A DNA stretch of 64,000 nucleotides from Brachionus koreanus (lineage: Eukaryota; Rotifera; Eurotatoria; Ploima; Brachionidae): contig PJRA01000453.1 in assembly GCA_016987375.1 (NCBI GenBank), positions 1,096,437-1,160,436 on the forward strand, given 5' to 3'. The notes below the pieces were generated by a model. It was not told the DNA's origin. It saw only the letters and a list, made by a program, of their open reading frames with translations, and did not search any database. Shown here in pieces: positions 11,749-21,094 of the stretch; position 1 is the first letter of the stretch, and each line of letters begins with the position of its first letter. Both the position numbers and the translations under genes were made by a program.

Positions 11749-12831
11749 ATGAAAGTCACATTTTTTTCATTAATAATTTTTGTTTGTACAAATTTGATCA
11801 ATTCTTTTTATTTTAAAAACCCCAAATGCTTTGCTAATTGTACGTATGAAGGACAAGTATACAAAAATTGTAAAAAAGGAAACAAGATTATTTACTCAGA
11901 AAAAAATATGAAATTTTGTATGCCAAACGATAGCCAAGATTTTTATTTTGTCAATATTTTATTCCCTAATCCATCAGAAACTTTTGATTTTAATTATTTT
12001 AATGATTTTAACACAAGCATATTTTATTTATCAAATTCAAATCTTCAATCTCTAGTAAATATATCTAGAACAGAAATAGATTCTTTAGCTATTATAGACT
12101 CATTGTTAAAATATTTGAATAATAGTGATCTATTACCATCAACAATAAAATATTTTGACGTTGTAAACAATAGAATAGAACTGGTGGATAGTTTATTTTT
12201 CGAAAAATTTTCTCAACTCATCTTTGTTTATTTGAACAATAACCTTATAAAAAATATAGATGATTTGACTTTTGGTTCACAAAATTTAAGATTAATTAAT
12301 CTGATGAATAATTTGATAACGAGTTTCAATTTAAAAATGAAAAAAAAAAATATTGTAGGTGAATTTGAAATTTTATTAAGTTCAAATAATTTAAATAGCT
12401 TGCCTAATTTTGATCCAAATATCGAAATTATTAGTATGCTTGATTTAACTGAACAAAATGGCTCAGAATTTTTGAACACTTTAAGCGAAACTAAAGTTCA
12501 AGTTATGCCAAATATTATGATTAAAGAAATTAGAATTGATTTTTATATTTTTCAAAACAACTTAACTAATTTACTTGGTGTTTTTTATTCAAACAATATG
12601 AATATTAAAAGAATAGATTTTAAAATTAATAACATTAATTATTTAATCAATATCGATAATTTTTTTTCTATAAATGAAAAAGTCAATTTATTAAATAAAA
12701 GCGATGATAAAATTAATGTATTGACTTGTGAAAATAACTTTTATACTACAATGAACAGATGGGCATTTTTTCTTATAATTTGCTTAATGATTTTATTAAT
12801 TTATCTTAAAAAAAACATGATTTTGAATTAA
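11749..12831 (+). CDS. leucine-rich-repeat-like type I membrane protein, 360 aa
   Basis: One exon. A signal peptide (MKVTFFSLIIFVCTNLINS) is followed by a small Cys-containing segment (CFANCTYEGQVYKNCKKG). The middle is rich in Leu, Asn, Ile and Phe with irregular LRR-like turns such as YLNNNLIKNIDDLTF and LINLMNNLITSFN. A transmembrane helix near the end (WAFFLIICLMILLIYL) is followed by four to five residues. Repeats are degenerate, so the LRR call is a pattern judgement. The codons are extremely AT-rich compared with ASPP next door. I do not recognise an ortholog; a lineage-specific surface protein is likely. Confidence 0.6.
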   Translation: MKVTFFSLIIFVCTNLINSFYFKNPKCFANCTYEGQVYKNCKKGNKIIYSEKNMKFCMPNDSQDFYFVNILFPNPSETFDFNYFNDFNTSIFYLSNSNLQSLVNISRTEIDSLAIIDSLLKYLNNSDLLPSTIKYFDVVNNRIELVDSLFFEKFSQLIFVYLNNNLIKNIDDLTFGSQNLRLINLMNNLITSFNLKMKKKNIVGEFEILLSSNNLNSLPNFDPNIEIISMLDLTEQNGSEFLNTLSETKVQVMPNIMIKEIRIDFYIFQNNLTNLLGVFYSNNMNIKRIDFKINNINYLINIDNFFSINEKVNLLNKSDDKINVLTCENNFYTTMNRWAFFLIICLMILLIYLKKNMILN

Positions 12832-13184
12832 ATTGTTAGTTTTTTTTTCTGAATTAATTTATTATTTTTTATAAATTTTCACTAAAAGTGTTTTATAAAT
12901 TAAACAAAAAATGGGAGCTTCATCCCTTCATATTTTTTATTAAAACTGGCTTTTCTAAATTGAGTTAAGACACAATCTATCTAATTACAATTAGTTTCAA
13001 AAGCCCATTTAATTGCTAAAATTTTACAAAGAATAATCTCATCTATTTTCAAATTTAATATCGACTAATTATAATTTAAATATTTATGTAACTGTAATCT
13101 TATTCTCATATGGCCCGATCAAGATTTTTAAACGGCTTTGACTAAAAGAAAACACAGATTAATTGATGATGTCATATTATTTGA
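12832..13184. other. intergenic, no gene seen
   Basis: AT-rich spacer between the LRR-like gene and the foldback element. Nothing recognisable. Confidence 0.4.
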
Positions 13185-13362
13185 CAAAATGAGAATAATT
13201 TTACATTTTTATATTTTCATATTTTTGGGCTATATTTCAGAAATTTTTTAATTTTTTTTTGTCTACTAAATAATTTGACAGAGTTTTTTTTTTATTTTCT
13301 GAAAATTGTACAAAAAATCTAAAAATATGAAAATGTAAAAATGTAAAATTATTTTCATTTTG
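13185..13362. repeat. foldback (MITE-like) element with about 43-bp inverted arms
   Basis: The left arm at about 13185-13228 (caaaatgagaataattttac...) and the right arm at about 13320-13362 (...gtaaaattattttcattttg) are inverted copies with a few mismatches. They enclose about 90 bp. There is no coding potential. It lies next to LINE debris. Confidence 0.7.
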
Positions 13363-13368
13363 CCAAAT

Positions 13369-13690
13369 TTAATAAGAGGATTTCTTTTTGTTGGACTGGT
13401 ATGTATCGTATCTGTTTTTGAATTGATTGACTGTTGAGACTTCTATTACTTCCCGAAGTAAACCATTCCATTCGTTCACAATTCTATTTGAAAAGAAGTT
13501 AGTCCTTTTCGAGCATTGAAGTTGGGTTGAAGATTGGCCAGAGATTCTTCTCAAATGCCCTCTGATTTCCTAAGCAGATCCAGTTTGAAACAATGAGTTA
13601 CAAGGCACAGGAGGTATTGTCCAACTAGTGCTAATTTTGAAGAATTGAATCATGTCGCTTCTTATACGACGCTCTTAGAATGTTTGTAGG
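13369..13690 (-). mobile_element. degenerate 3' end of a non-LTR retrotransposon
   Basis: Minus-strand frames give RRIRSDMIQFFKI, then, after an in-frame stop, GHLRRISGQSS...CSKRTNFFSNRIVNEWNGLLREV...VNQFKNRYD. This is the familiar tail of LINE reverse transcriptases (FxxRVVNxWNxLP...VxxFKxRLD). The first block lacks the rest of its reading frame and a TAG interrupts the link between blocks, so it is a dead, 5'-truncated copy. Confidence 0.75.
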
Positions 13691-13856
13691 CACAAAAAAC
13701 ACAAGCCGAAAACACAGGAATTTGAAGCAAAGATAAGTTATTAGAATCAAATAAAGTATTAAAATTTGAATCCATAGCAAACAATAAAAGATGTTAATAG
13801 AAATTTTTAAAAATTATAAAATTTTATTTAAAAAAAAAAAAATATTTAATTTGAAT

Positions 13857-14974
13857 TTAATCAGCTCCAACTAAAGCTAAAATAATTTCTTCAAAATCTC
13901 CTCTAAGCTCTTTCTTTAGATCATCGTACAAAGAAATTTCGAACATTGTTTGATATTCTCTTTTTATGTCACCCATATCAATTTCACATCGGCTAACTAT
14001 GATTCTTGTTAAATCTTTTTCTTTAGTGCCCACACCTTTAATGAATTTTTTAATTTGCCTAGCAAAATAGGCCGGTCTACTGCGAATACTGCGAACAATT
14101 GCTTTAAAAGCACTTTCTAAAGATCCTTTCAATTCGGATTTAATAGACTCTTCGATGTCCTTTCCACAAATATTAGAATACTCATTAAATGTTGCATTAA
14201 GCTGGGCAAAGCTTCTTGATGCCAATATTCTCACAAACTCTGATTCATCAGTACCAAATTTTCCTTCTCCAGCCTAAATTTTCAATAAAAAAATGTTTTT
14301 ATATCAAACTTTAATTTTTTACATCATAGAGCTTTTGAGCTTCTTCCTGAGCTAAATTTAGATCAACATAAGAATCTGAAGGTCTTTGACCGGTAGCTAT
14401 GCTTCTTAAAAGGCGGCCTAGTGGACCTCCTTCTTCATTCTCCAAGTCCTCCTCTAGATTTCTCTCAAATACTTTAAATTTATAAAATTTTATAAATATG
14501 TCTCTAGATTTTTTAGCATTTAACTATACGTTCATTGTATGTGTTTTTTAATTTTTCAATTTCTTCAGCCTCTTTGGTACATAATAATTCAATTATTATG
14601 TGCTCACGAGTACCAAAGCCTTTGATGGATTCTCTCAAGCATTCGGCCTCATATTCAAATCGTGGTTTAAGCAAAGCTATAATTATGTCTTCAAAATCAC
14701 CTCTTAATTCAGATTTTAGATCTTCTTCTAGCTTTTTGCCATACATCAAAAGATATCTTTCTTTGACAAATTGACGCTGATCGTTTGTAATTGAAGATAT
14801 TTCTCTAATTATTCTTTTTTCATCACTACCAAATCCTTTCATAGCAGTGTGAAAACTTTCGGCTATCTGCTCGTATTCTTCATCGCTTGAGACTGGCTTG
14901 GGCAACAATGTTGGAGTCTTTTTAAATAGATTAATTTATTAAACATTTATTTCAAAAAAACTCACAAACGCCAT
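13857..14974 (-). CDS. annexin, 320 aa
   Basis: Ca2+-dependent phospholipid-binding protein of four annexin repeats. Exons: 14966..14974 (only nine bases, MAF), 14530..14917, 14323..14471 and 13857..14273. Each repeat shows the endonexin core: KGFGSDE, KGFGTRE, GKFGTDE and KGVGTKE, and repeats 1 and 4 have the downstream acidic GDFED/GDFEE that completes a type II calcium site. Repeat 2 has Arg after GT where Asp is usual. The N-terminal tail before repeat 1 is short. The intron between the second and third coding exons is placed at GAAC|GTATAG...TTAAAG|TATTTG because only this keeps frame and gives the expected NTYNELFERNLEEDL. Length matches the family (about 315-325 aa). Confidence 0.93.
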
Positions 14975-15248
14975 TTTTTAACTTTAAAATAAAAATATTT
15001 TAGACTAATTTCTAAAATTTGAATCCAAAACCTATATTAGTAATATAAAGTAATCTTTGTGTTTGATAATTTTTTTTATTAAAACAGCTAAGCAAACAAT
15101 CTTTTACTAATTTAAATGATTACAGTCTACAAAGTGATTATTTTTAAAAGCTTGGGCTTACTTTTAAAGTTCTTTTTAAAATTTTTTTTTTAGATTGTCA
15201 AAAAAAATTTTACTTTTTTGAATTAATTAAATTGAAAAATAAATCTCG

Positions 15249-16064
15249 TTTAAAGATTGTAAATAAAATCGAAAAAAAAAAATATTTTTTTTCAAATAAT
15301 AGTCTAATCTATCTTTGGATTTAAATTTCAATTTTTGAAAAAACTTTTCGAAAAATTGTGAAATATTTTCTTGAATTAAAATTTTGTTCAATTTAAATTC
15401 AAAACATCTAAAACAAAAAAATTAGTGTTGGGTACCGTCAGTGGCGACCTCCAAAACTTGGTGTTTGCCATCTTGATGGCCGCGTGGTTAAAAAAATTTT
15501 TTTGTTTTTTCTTAAACTCAATTCTTTTATCTATCAAATTTTCATATTTGAAATTTTATTTTTTTACACGGGCATCAAAACAAGCAACACCATTTTTTGA
15601 CGGTCCAATTTATCTCTTGAAGACGTGAGTTATAATAAAACTCTTTAAAATTAAAATGTATTTATTCAAAATATCAAAATCTCAAAAAAATAAAATCGCA
15701 CTCTTGTTTATTAAGTGTGGGCTACATCCTTCCAACAGTAGTCTAGTGGTTGCCCTATCGATGGTTACTAGGGAGCAATGACTTAAAATTTTTTTTTAAT
15801 TAATTAGTTAAGAAGTATTTAAAGGTAAATAGTTAAATATTTTTTTTTATTAAAATAATTTTATTTAAAGTATCGAAATCTCTCATTAAAATAAAATCAC
15901 ACTTTTATATAGAGAGTGTGGGCTACAGTCGCCATTGACGGTACCCAACACTAAAAGAAATTGATTTTATTTTTTAAAAAATCGAAATTTAAATCCAAAG
16001 ATAGATTAGACTATTATATGAAAAAAAATATTTTTTTTTTTTCGATTTTATTTACAATCTTTAA
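15249..16064. mobile_element. long inverted-repeat element (non-autonomous transposon or nested SINEs)
   Basis: The outer arms at 15249-15331 and 15983-16064 are near-identical inverted copies (tttaaagattgtaaataaaa ... and its complement). Inside them are 25-bp inverted repeats with one mismatch at 15424-15448 and 15928-15952, each beginning agtgttgggtaccgtc. Between these is a direct repeat with gtgtgggctaca at about 15714 and 15906, and tRNA-like phrases (gatggccgcgtggtta; agtagtctagtggttgccc). There is no transposase. The small open frames in it are not convincing proteins. Confidence 0.75.
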
Positions 16065-16098
16065 ATTTACACTTAAAACATTAAATAAAAATAAAAAA

Positions 16099-17141
16099 CT
16101 AGGCCAGCCCCAGCTCTTCCATTTGTTCTGTTTCATCTTCCAAAATATTTTCAAACTCGTTAAAATCTTGATTATCGCTATAATTTTCATCTTGATTGCT
16201 TAATGTCCCATTATCAGTACTTAATAGTCCATCGTTTATCAACTCTTCTTGTAGTTTGTACCACAAATGACCTCTTTCTAGAAAGAAAAAACACTTTTAA
16301 TCTTCTATCATTTGAATATTAAGTAAACAATTATTTAATTACTTTTAATATTTGATTTAACGTCGATGCATTTCTGTCTTAATGATTTGACAATACTGGG
16401 CCAATAGTGCTCAAATGCATCAATAGTTTTTAGTTTTTTTAAATAGCAAACTGGAAACAAAATTATTTTAAAAATAAACTAAACTAAAAATAATTCACTA
16501 AAACCTTTTATTAAATCAACTCTTTTTTGATCCAGAGACGGAGTTGTCGATTTTGTAGGCTCTACTGTTCCACTGTTAAGCTCGCGCAATTTGAACAATT
16601 CAGATAGTAATGTCGTGCCAAAAGTGTTAATGTTTGTGTAATTAAAAGGATGTCGAAGCAAATTTTTGCCATTAAAAACCAGATCAATCTGTAAGTCAAG
16701 TGAAAGCCTTGATTTGGCTTGTTCCACAATTTCTTTGGAAAATAAGGAACTTTCTGTGGATTGTGAATCATCGGTTGGTTCAATATAAGTCTTTCCAGTT
16801 ATCGTTCTCAATGTTTGATCAATTTCGGATAGTTTTCGCTTGATTTCGGCTTGACCAGTTCTGAGCTCATTACAAAACGAGATCAGCATATCTAACTTGT
16901 CCGCTACTGAACTATTTTCGTTTTGTATTAATTGATTTGAAGCAAACTGACTCATATTAAGTAAAGAAAGAGAGGTCTGGAGGGCTTTGGGCTTTTCTAA
17001 CAACGATTGAACTTGAATAGGCTTTCTAATTGATGCATCAAGTTTAAGAACTGCAAAAATTATAATTATCAATAAAAGCAATTAACTATATTTACTATTT
17101 GCTTCTCTGGTATGTTTAGTGCTCAAGGCTTCTTTTCCCAT
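16099..17141 (-). CDS. BEN-domain-like protein, 292 aa
   Basis: Four exons: 17096..17141, 16505..17050, 16343..16450 and 16099..16277. The start ATG is at 17141; a hydrophobic in-frame stretch upstream of exon 2 is intron, so this is not a secreted protein. Residues about 55-95 (ADKLDMLISFCNELRTGQAEIKRKL) look like a short coiled coil. The region from FGTTLLSELFKLREL through LDQKRVDLIKVCYLKKL to WPSIVKSLRQKCIDVK resembles the BEN domain, a DNA- and protein-binding fold of transcriptional repressors (pattern FxxxLLxxLFxxxEL ... LDxxKxxxIK ... WxxxVxxINxKCR). The C-terminus is acidic and ends EELGLA. The domain call comes from remembered pattern only. Confidence 0.55.
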
Positions 17142-17564
17142 TATACGAATAAAAAAATATATATATATAATAGAGATTTAGGATTAAAATAAAAAAAAAT
17201 CAGTTTTATTTCGCTGTGCCAAGATAAATCTTTTTTCTTTTTTAACAATATTCTTATTTGAATCTTAAAGATGCATAAATTATTATATTTCATCAAATAT
17301 AGCTTTAATATATTAAAACTGTGACTTAAATTTTGTCAAGATTTATTTAAGATTCTTATTTGAAATCTTAACTTAACATTTTTTCTTTCTCTTAAATTTA
17401 ATAAATGCAAATATAATTAAAATAAATGATGATTGATAAATTTAGTTTTGTATATATGAGAAAAAAAAATATAAAAAAAAAATAAAATAAAAATTTATCC
17501 AAAATTTGATACAAAATTTCTTAAATAATTTATTTAGGATTGCTTAAAAATATTTATATGTTTA
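17142..17564. other. intergenic, no gene seen
   Basis: AT-rich gap between two minus-strand genes, BEN-like and DCTN5. Contains a short TA run near 17157. Nothing else seen. Confidence 0.4.
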
Positions 17565-18203
17565 TTAAACTGCTTTGAAATTTTGATAGAATGTTTCTGT
17601 GTAATCAACCATTAGCTCTCTGGTGCACTCGGGCAAATCGTTTTCGTAGAGCGCCGGCTGACCGGAAAAGTAAGCGTACGGTGGAACAATAGTTTCAGGA
17701 GGGACCACAGAATTAGGTGCGATGGCACAGCAGTCTTTCAGCGTGGACCTTCTACCAATTACCGAGCCTTTCCCGATGTGCACATAGCTCCCAATCATTG
17801 AAGCATTTATCACACAATCGTCCTCAATTACCACATAATCACCAATATGCATTGGAAAGAAAGCTACTCTAAATCAAATTTTATTCAAATTTTTGACTTA
17901 TTTTTAGAAAATTACCCTGCTTGAAAACGCTTAAAAGGTGGTCGTATCACAACTCTTTCTCCTATTATACAATGTCGGCCAATTTTAACACCTGCCAAAT
18001 CTCCTCTAACAATACAATCTTGAAGCACAACTGTTCTTCCTTGCAGAATTATATTCTGACTTCCACACATTACCGAGTTTTTGCTAACTTTGTTTCCACT
18101 GGCCTTTTATTGTGAAATTTAATTAGGAATTTATGATCACTGGCTAATTAATTACTGTTTCTATGAACTCGGGCTTTTTATAAAGAAGCTCTGGTACATC
18201 CAT
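17565..18203 (-). CDS. DCTN5: dynactin subunit 5 (p25), 179 aa
   Basis: Pointed-end component of dynactin, the dynein cofactor, folding as a left-handed beta-helix. Exons: 18156..18203, 17916..18103 and 17565..17868. The start [16 protein letters not shown] joins in phase 0 to [20 protein letters not shown], nearly the vertebrate sequence. Hexapeptide turns follow ([47 protein letters not shown]). The C-terminal [20 protein letters not shown]...YTETFYQNF is also typical. The last intron ends at TTTAG|AGTAGC, which keeps frame and gives [13 protein letters not shown]. Length matches human DCTN5 (182 aa). Confidence 0.96.
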
Positions 18204-18530
18204 TTTTTTTTACTAACAATGAGACAAAATAATAATTTTATTTTAAAAACAGATCAAATTCATAATTTAAAATGCAAATCTTGCTGGACTTTTTCATTGA
18301 TTCTAAATAAATGATATTTGAAAAATTTAATTTAAATTGTATATTTTTTTTTTTAAAAAAATTTTTGTTTAAAATAAATATCCAAATTTTTTCTTTGCCG
18401 AAAATTAATTGTTTAATAGATTTTTTGTTTTTAAGGTAAATTCTTTAAATACTTTTTTTTTCATAACAACAATAAAAGATTTAAATTCTTTTTTTATTTT
18501 GTGACTAACAACTTTAGCTGAAAATTAAAA
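18204..18530. promoter_or_regulatory. divergent intergenic promoter region
   Basis: 327 bp between the DCTN5 start (minus) and the acyltransferase start (plus). It must hold both promoters; no specific motif stands out. A T-rich stretch followed by AG (aactttag) lies 13 bp before the acyltransferase ATG and could be a trans- or 5'-UTR splice acceptor. Confidence 0.35.
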
Positions 18531-19658
18531 ATGACTGCAGTTAAGACTTCGGTCGATTCACATGGAATAAAAAGATTGAATTTTTTAGATGGCTATCGAG
18601 GCATGCTGGCTCTTTTAGTCCTGGTATCTCATTCAAAAACATCTGCTAAATGTGAATTAATTAATTTTATTTATGAAATAAGACATCCAGTCGGCGTATA
18701 TGGATTTTTTGTTCTAAGTTCTTTTCTACTTACAAAGAAGCTTTTAATAGAATTTAATACCTCAGAAAAAAATAAAAAAATAAAATTTCTAATTTTAATC
18801 AAGTATTCGATTAGAAGATTTTTTCGTATTTATGCCGTTTTTTTCATTGTTGTTACATGCATTAAATTTGGCCCGAAAATACTCGGAGGTATTTTTAATT
18901 ACCAAAAACCATACAACTATTCATCTTGGACCGAATTGGTCTTGTTACAATACCCTGGAGTTAATCATCTATGGACTATAGCGCCAGAATTTAAATATTA
19001 TTTCTTTATACCAATTTATTGTCTTATAGTATATGCTTTGAAAAAATACGAATGGTTTATTCTAAGTAGTGCTATTTTAATTTCAATTGTAAATGAGAAA
19101 AAAAATTTTATGGACCTAGTCAAAAGTGATTTTTATGACCTCAAATCCCATTATATCATGGTAAGATTTTCGGTATTTTTTTACGGAACCATTGGTGGAC
19201 ATTTACTGACAGTGCTTGAGAGAAAAAAAAAATTAATGATTAAATTAAGGTCGGAAAATATTCAATTTATAATTAATTTGATAACATTGATGCTGTTTAT
19301 TTATGGTTGCAAACAAAATTATGAAGACAGCTTTTCAGCATGTGGTGCCTCAGCAAGAATATGGACAGTCCTAATTCTACTTTTATTACTTGCAAATGAA
19401 AAAAATTTTTTGATAAAATTTTTAAGCAACAGTTTTTTGTGTAATTGTGGCAAATATAGTTTTGGGATTTATCTTCTTCATCCAATATTTGTTCAGTCAA
19501 CTTTTACACTTTTCAATTTTAGTCTTCAAATAGACAATATAATAATCATAGCTATAAAATCATATATAGGTGGATTACTTTTTTATAAATTAATTGAATC
19601 TAAATGCATTGAATTTGGAAATATAGTTGTTAGTAAAATACAAAAAAAATTTTTTTAG
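18531..19658 (+). CDS. acyltransferase-3 family membrane protein, 375 aa
   Basis: Single exon. An integral membrane O-acyltransferase of the OafA/NRF-6/YrhL type. The opening LNFLDGYRGMLALLVLVSHS carries the family RxxxxxxxxxxH pattern, with YGFFVLSSFLLTKKLL next. HLWTIAPEFKYYFFIPIY corresponds to the conserved HLWSLxxExxFYL. The rest is a series of hydrophobic helices, with KYSFGIYLLHPIF near the end as in the family (LGxxSYxxYLxH). Animal members usually have a NOSE-type N-terminal domain; this one lacks it and has bacterial-like length, with no introns. Codon use is AT-rich like the host. Substrate unknown. Confidence 0.83.
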   Translation: MTAVKTSVDSHGIKRLNFLDGYRGMLALLVLVSHSKTSAKCELINFIYEIRHPVGVYGFFVLSSFLLTKKLLIEFNTSEKNKKIKFLILIKYSIRRFFRIYAVFFIVVTCIKFGPKILGGIFNYQKPYNYSSWTELVLLQYPGVNHLWTIAPEFKYYFFIPIYCLIVYALKKYEWFILSSAILISIVNEKKNFMDLVKSDFYDLKSHYIMVRFSVFFYGTIGGHLLTVLERKKKLMIKLRSENIQFIINLITLMLFIYGCKQNYEDSFSACGASARIWTVLILLLLLANEKNFLIKFLSNSFLCNCGKYSFGIYLLHPIFVQSTFTLFNFSLQIDNIIIIAIKSYIGGLLFYKLIESKCIEFGNIVVSKIQKKFF

Positions 19659-20504
19659 TGAAATTATAAAATCAAAATATTAAATAATAAATGCTTTGTT
19701 TTTTAGATTAAATTAAATTTTAGATTAAAAAGAATATTTTATGAAAATAAAAATTTTGAAATGATTCATTAAAAAAAATATATTTTTCTCCAAGTCAATA
19801 GCTTTAAAATTAAAAAATTTATTTTTTTTTAAGTTTTTCTTAAAAAGAAAAAATCCAGAATCAGAAAAAATAAGTTAATTTTAATTTATAAAATTTTTTT
19901 CAATAAATTTCAAAGAAATAAAAATAAGACTGCCTGATATGTTCATTTACTACTTCAAAATGTACCAGCTATTAAAATTTTTATTAACAATAAAACTTAG
20001 TCTATTGAATTTAATTTTAAAATAAGTTACAATTTGAAAAGTTTTCCGTGTTTTCTATGTATTCAATTTTTTAAACAAGTTTTTTTATATAGATCTTGAA
20101 TCAGTTTATTCGAAGAAGTTTGAAACAAAAAAAAAGCTTTCACAGTCTAAACAAAAAGCAAAAGAGCCATAAACCAGTCATATAAAATTATTAATTTATT
20201 TTAGTTTATTTTATTGAATAAATATAAATAGCACAGTAGATAACATACGCCGTTATTAAGAGTAATATAACTGTAAATTACTTTATATATATTTTTTTTA
20301 ATTGAATTAAATGAATAAAAAAATGATGATGATTTTACTGCTTGAGCTGAGACATTGGTTCTTAATTTTCTAAGTAGACTTAATTTTCTCAGAATACTTT
20401 TTGTTTCTAGCTCTTTTTCTTTGCCTTCTTTCGCCAATTTGTCTTTCTCTAGTGTCTGATGCAATATATGGTTTGCAATGCCGTAGGGCAAGGTTTTCGT
20501 TCGC

Positions 20505-20882
20505 TATAGTGTGCTTGGCAACACTGATGTACGGAAGTGAATGTTTGGGAATGTGTGAATCTGATAAAAGAAGTCTGAACACCTTCCATACTGGAAGCCT
20601 GCGAAGGATTCTGGGGATACACTGGCCTGAGATACTGTCAAANNNNNNNNNNNNNNNNNNNNNNNNNNNNNNNNNNNNNNNNNNNNNNNNNNNNNNNNNN
20701 NNNNNNNNNTTCAATGGACACCACAAGGGCAACGTAAGGTAGGAAGACCAGCAGTAACATGGAGGTCAACAATCATGAAAGAGCTCGCCGAAATGGGAAT
20801 AACATGGGGAGAAGCAAGGGTGAAGGCAAAAGATCGACTTGAGTGGATAAATTGCTTAATTCATCTTTTTTGCATTTATTAG
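20505..20882 (+). mobile_element. RTE/endonuclease-reverse-transcriptase LINE, 3' fragment, interrupted by gap
   Basis: Plus-strand translation gives LMYGSECLGMCESDKRSLNT then FHTGSLRRILGIHWPE, and after the gap QWTPQGQRKVGRPAVTWRST then KELAEMGITWGEARVKAKDR and LEWINC before a TAG at 20880-20882. This is the standard C-terminal region of RTE-like LINE polyproteins (VLLYGSETW...RCLRRILGIHW...RGRPxxTWRR...MGxxWxEA...DRxxW). Only the end is present. The two halves are in different frames given the stated gap size, but the gap length is probably arbitrary. Confidence 0.85.
20643..20709. other. assembly gap (67 N)
   Basis: A run of undetermined bases inside the LINE fragment, as expected where a repeat broke the assembly. 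Confidence 0.99.
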
Positions 20883-21094
20883 TTATCGAGAAATTTGAAT
20901 TTATGATTTTTTTCTTTGATTTTTAATAAACCATATTTTTAAGAGTTTTTAAAAATTTATTTAAATAATTTCGATATGAAAATGATAAAAAACTGATAGA
21001 TAAATGATTCTATATCTATATGTTTAACATAAATTAAAAGAAAAAATGTGTTCGAATGTAAAACAATAATTTCTGACTTGTTCCCAGATACCAC

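Noticed and set aside
15425..15628. 67-codon plus-strand frame
   Set aside because: Starts inside the inner terminal repeat of the inverted-repeat element; no homology and composed of repeat sequence.
15740..15785. tRNA gene suggested by agtagtctagtggttgccc
   Set aside because: Only an A-box-like half is present; there is no B box, anticodon arm or acceptor stem.
20201..20491. Charged 96-codon minus-strand frame
   Set aside because: Overlaps the start of the LINE fragment on the other strand; Lys/Glu-rich but no family and no splice context. Could be old repeat sequence.
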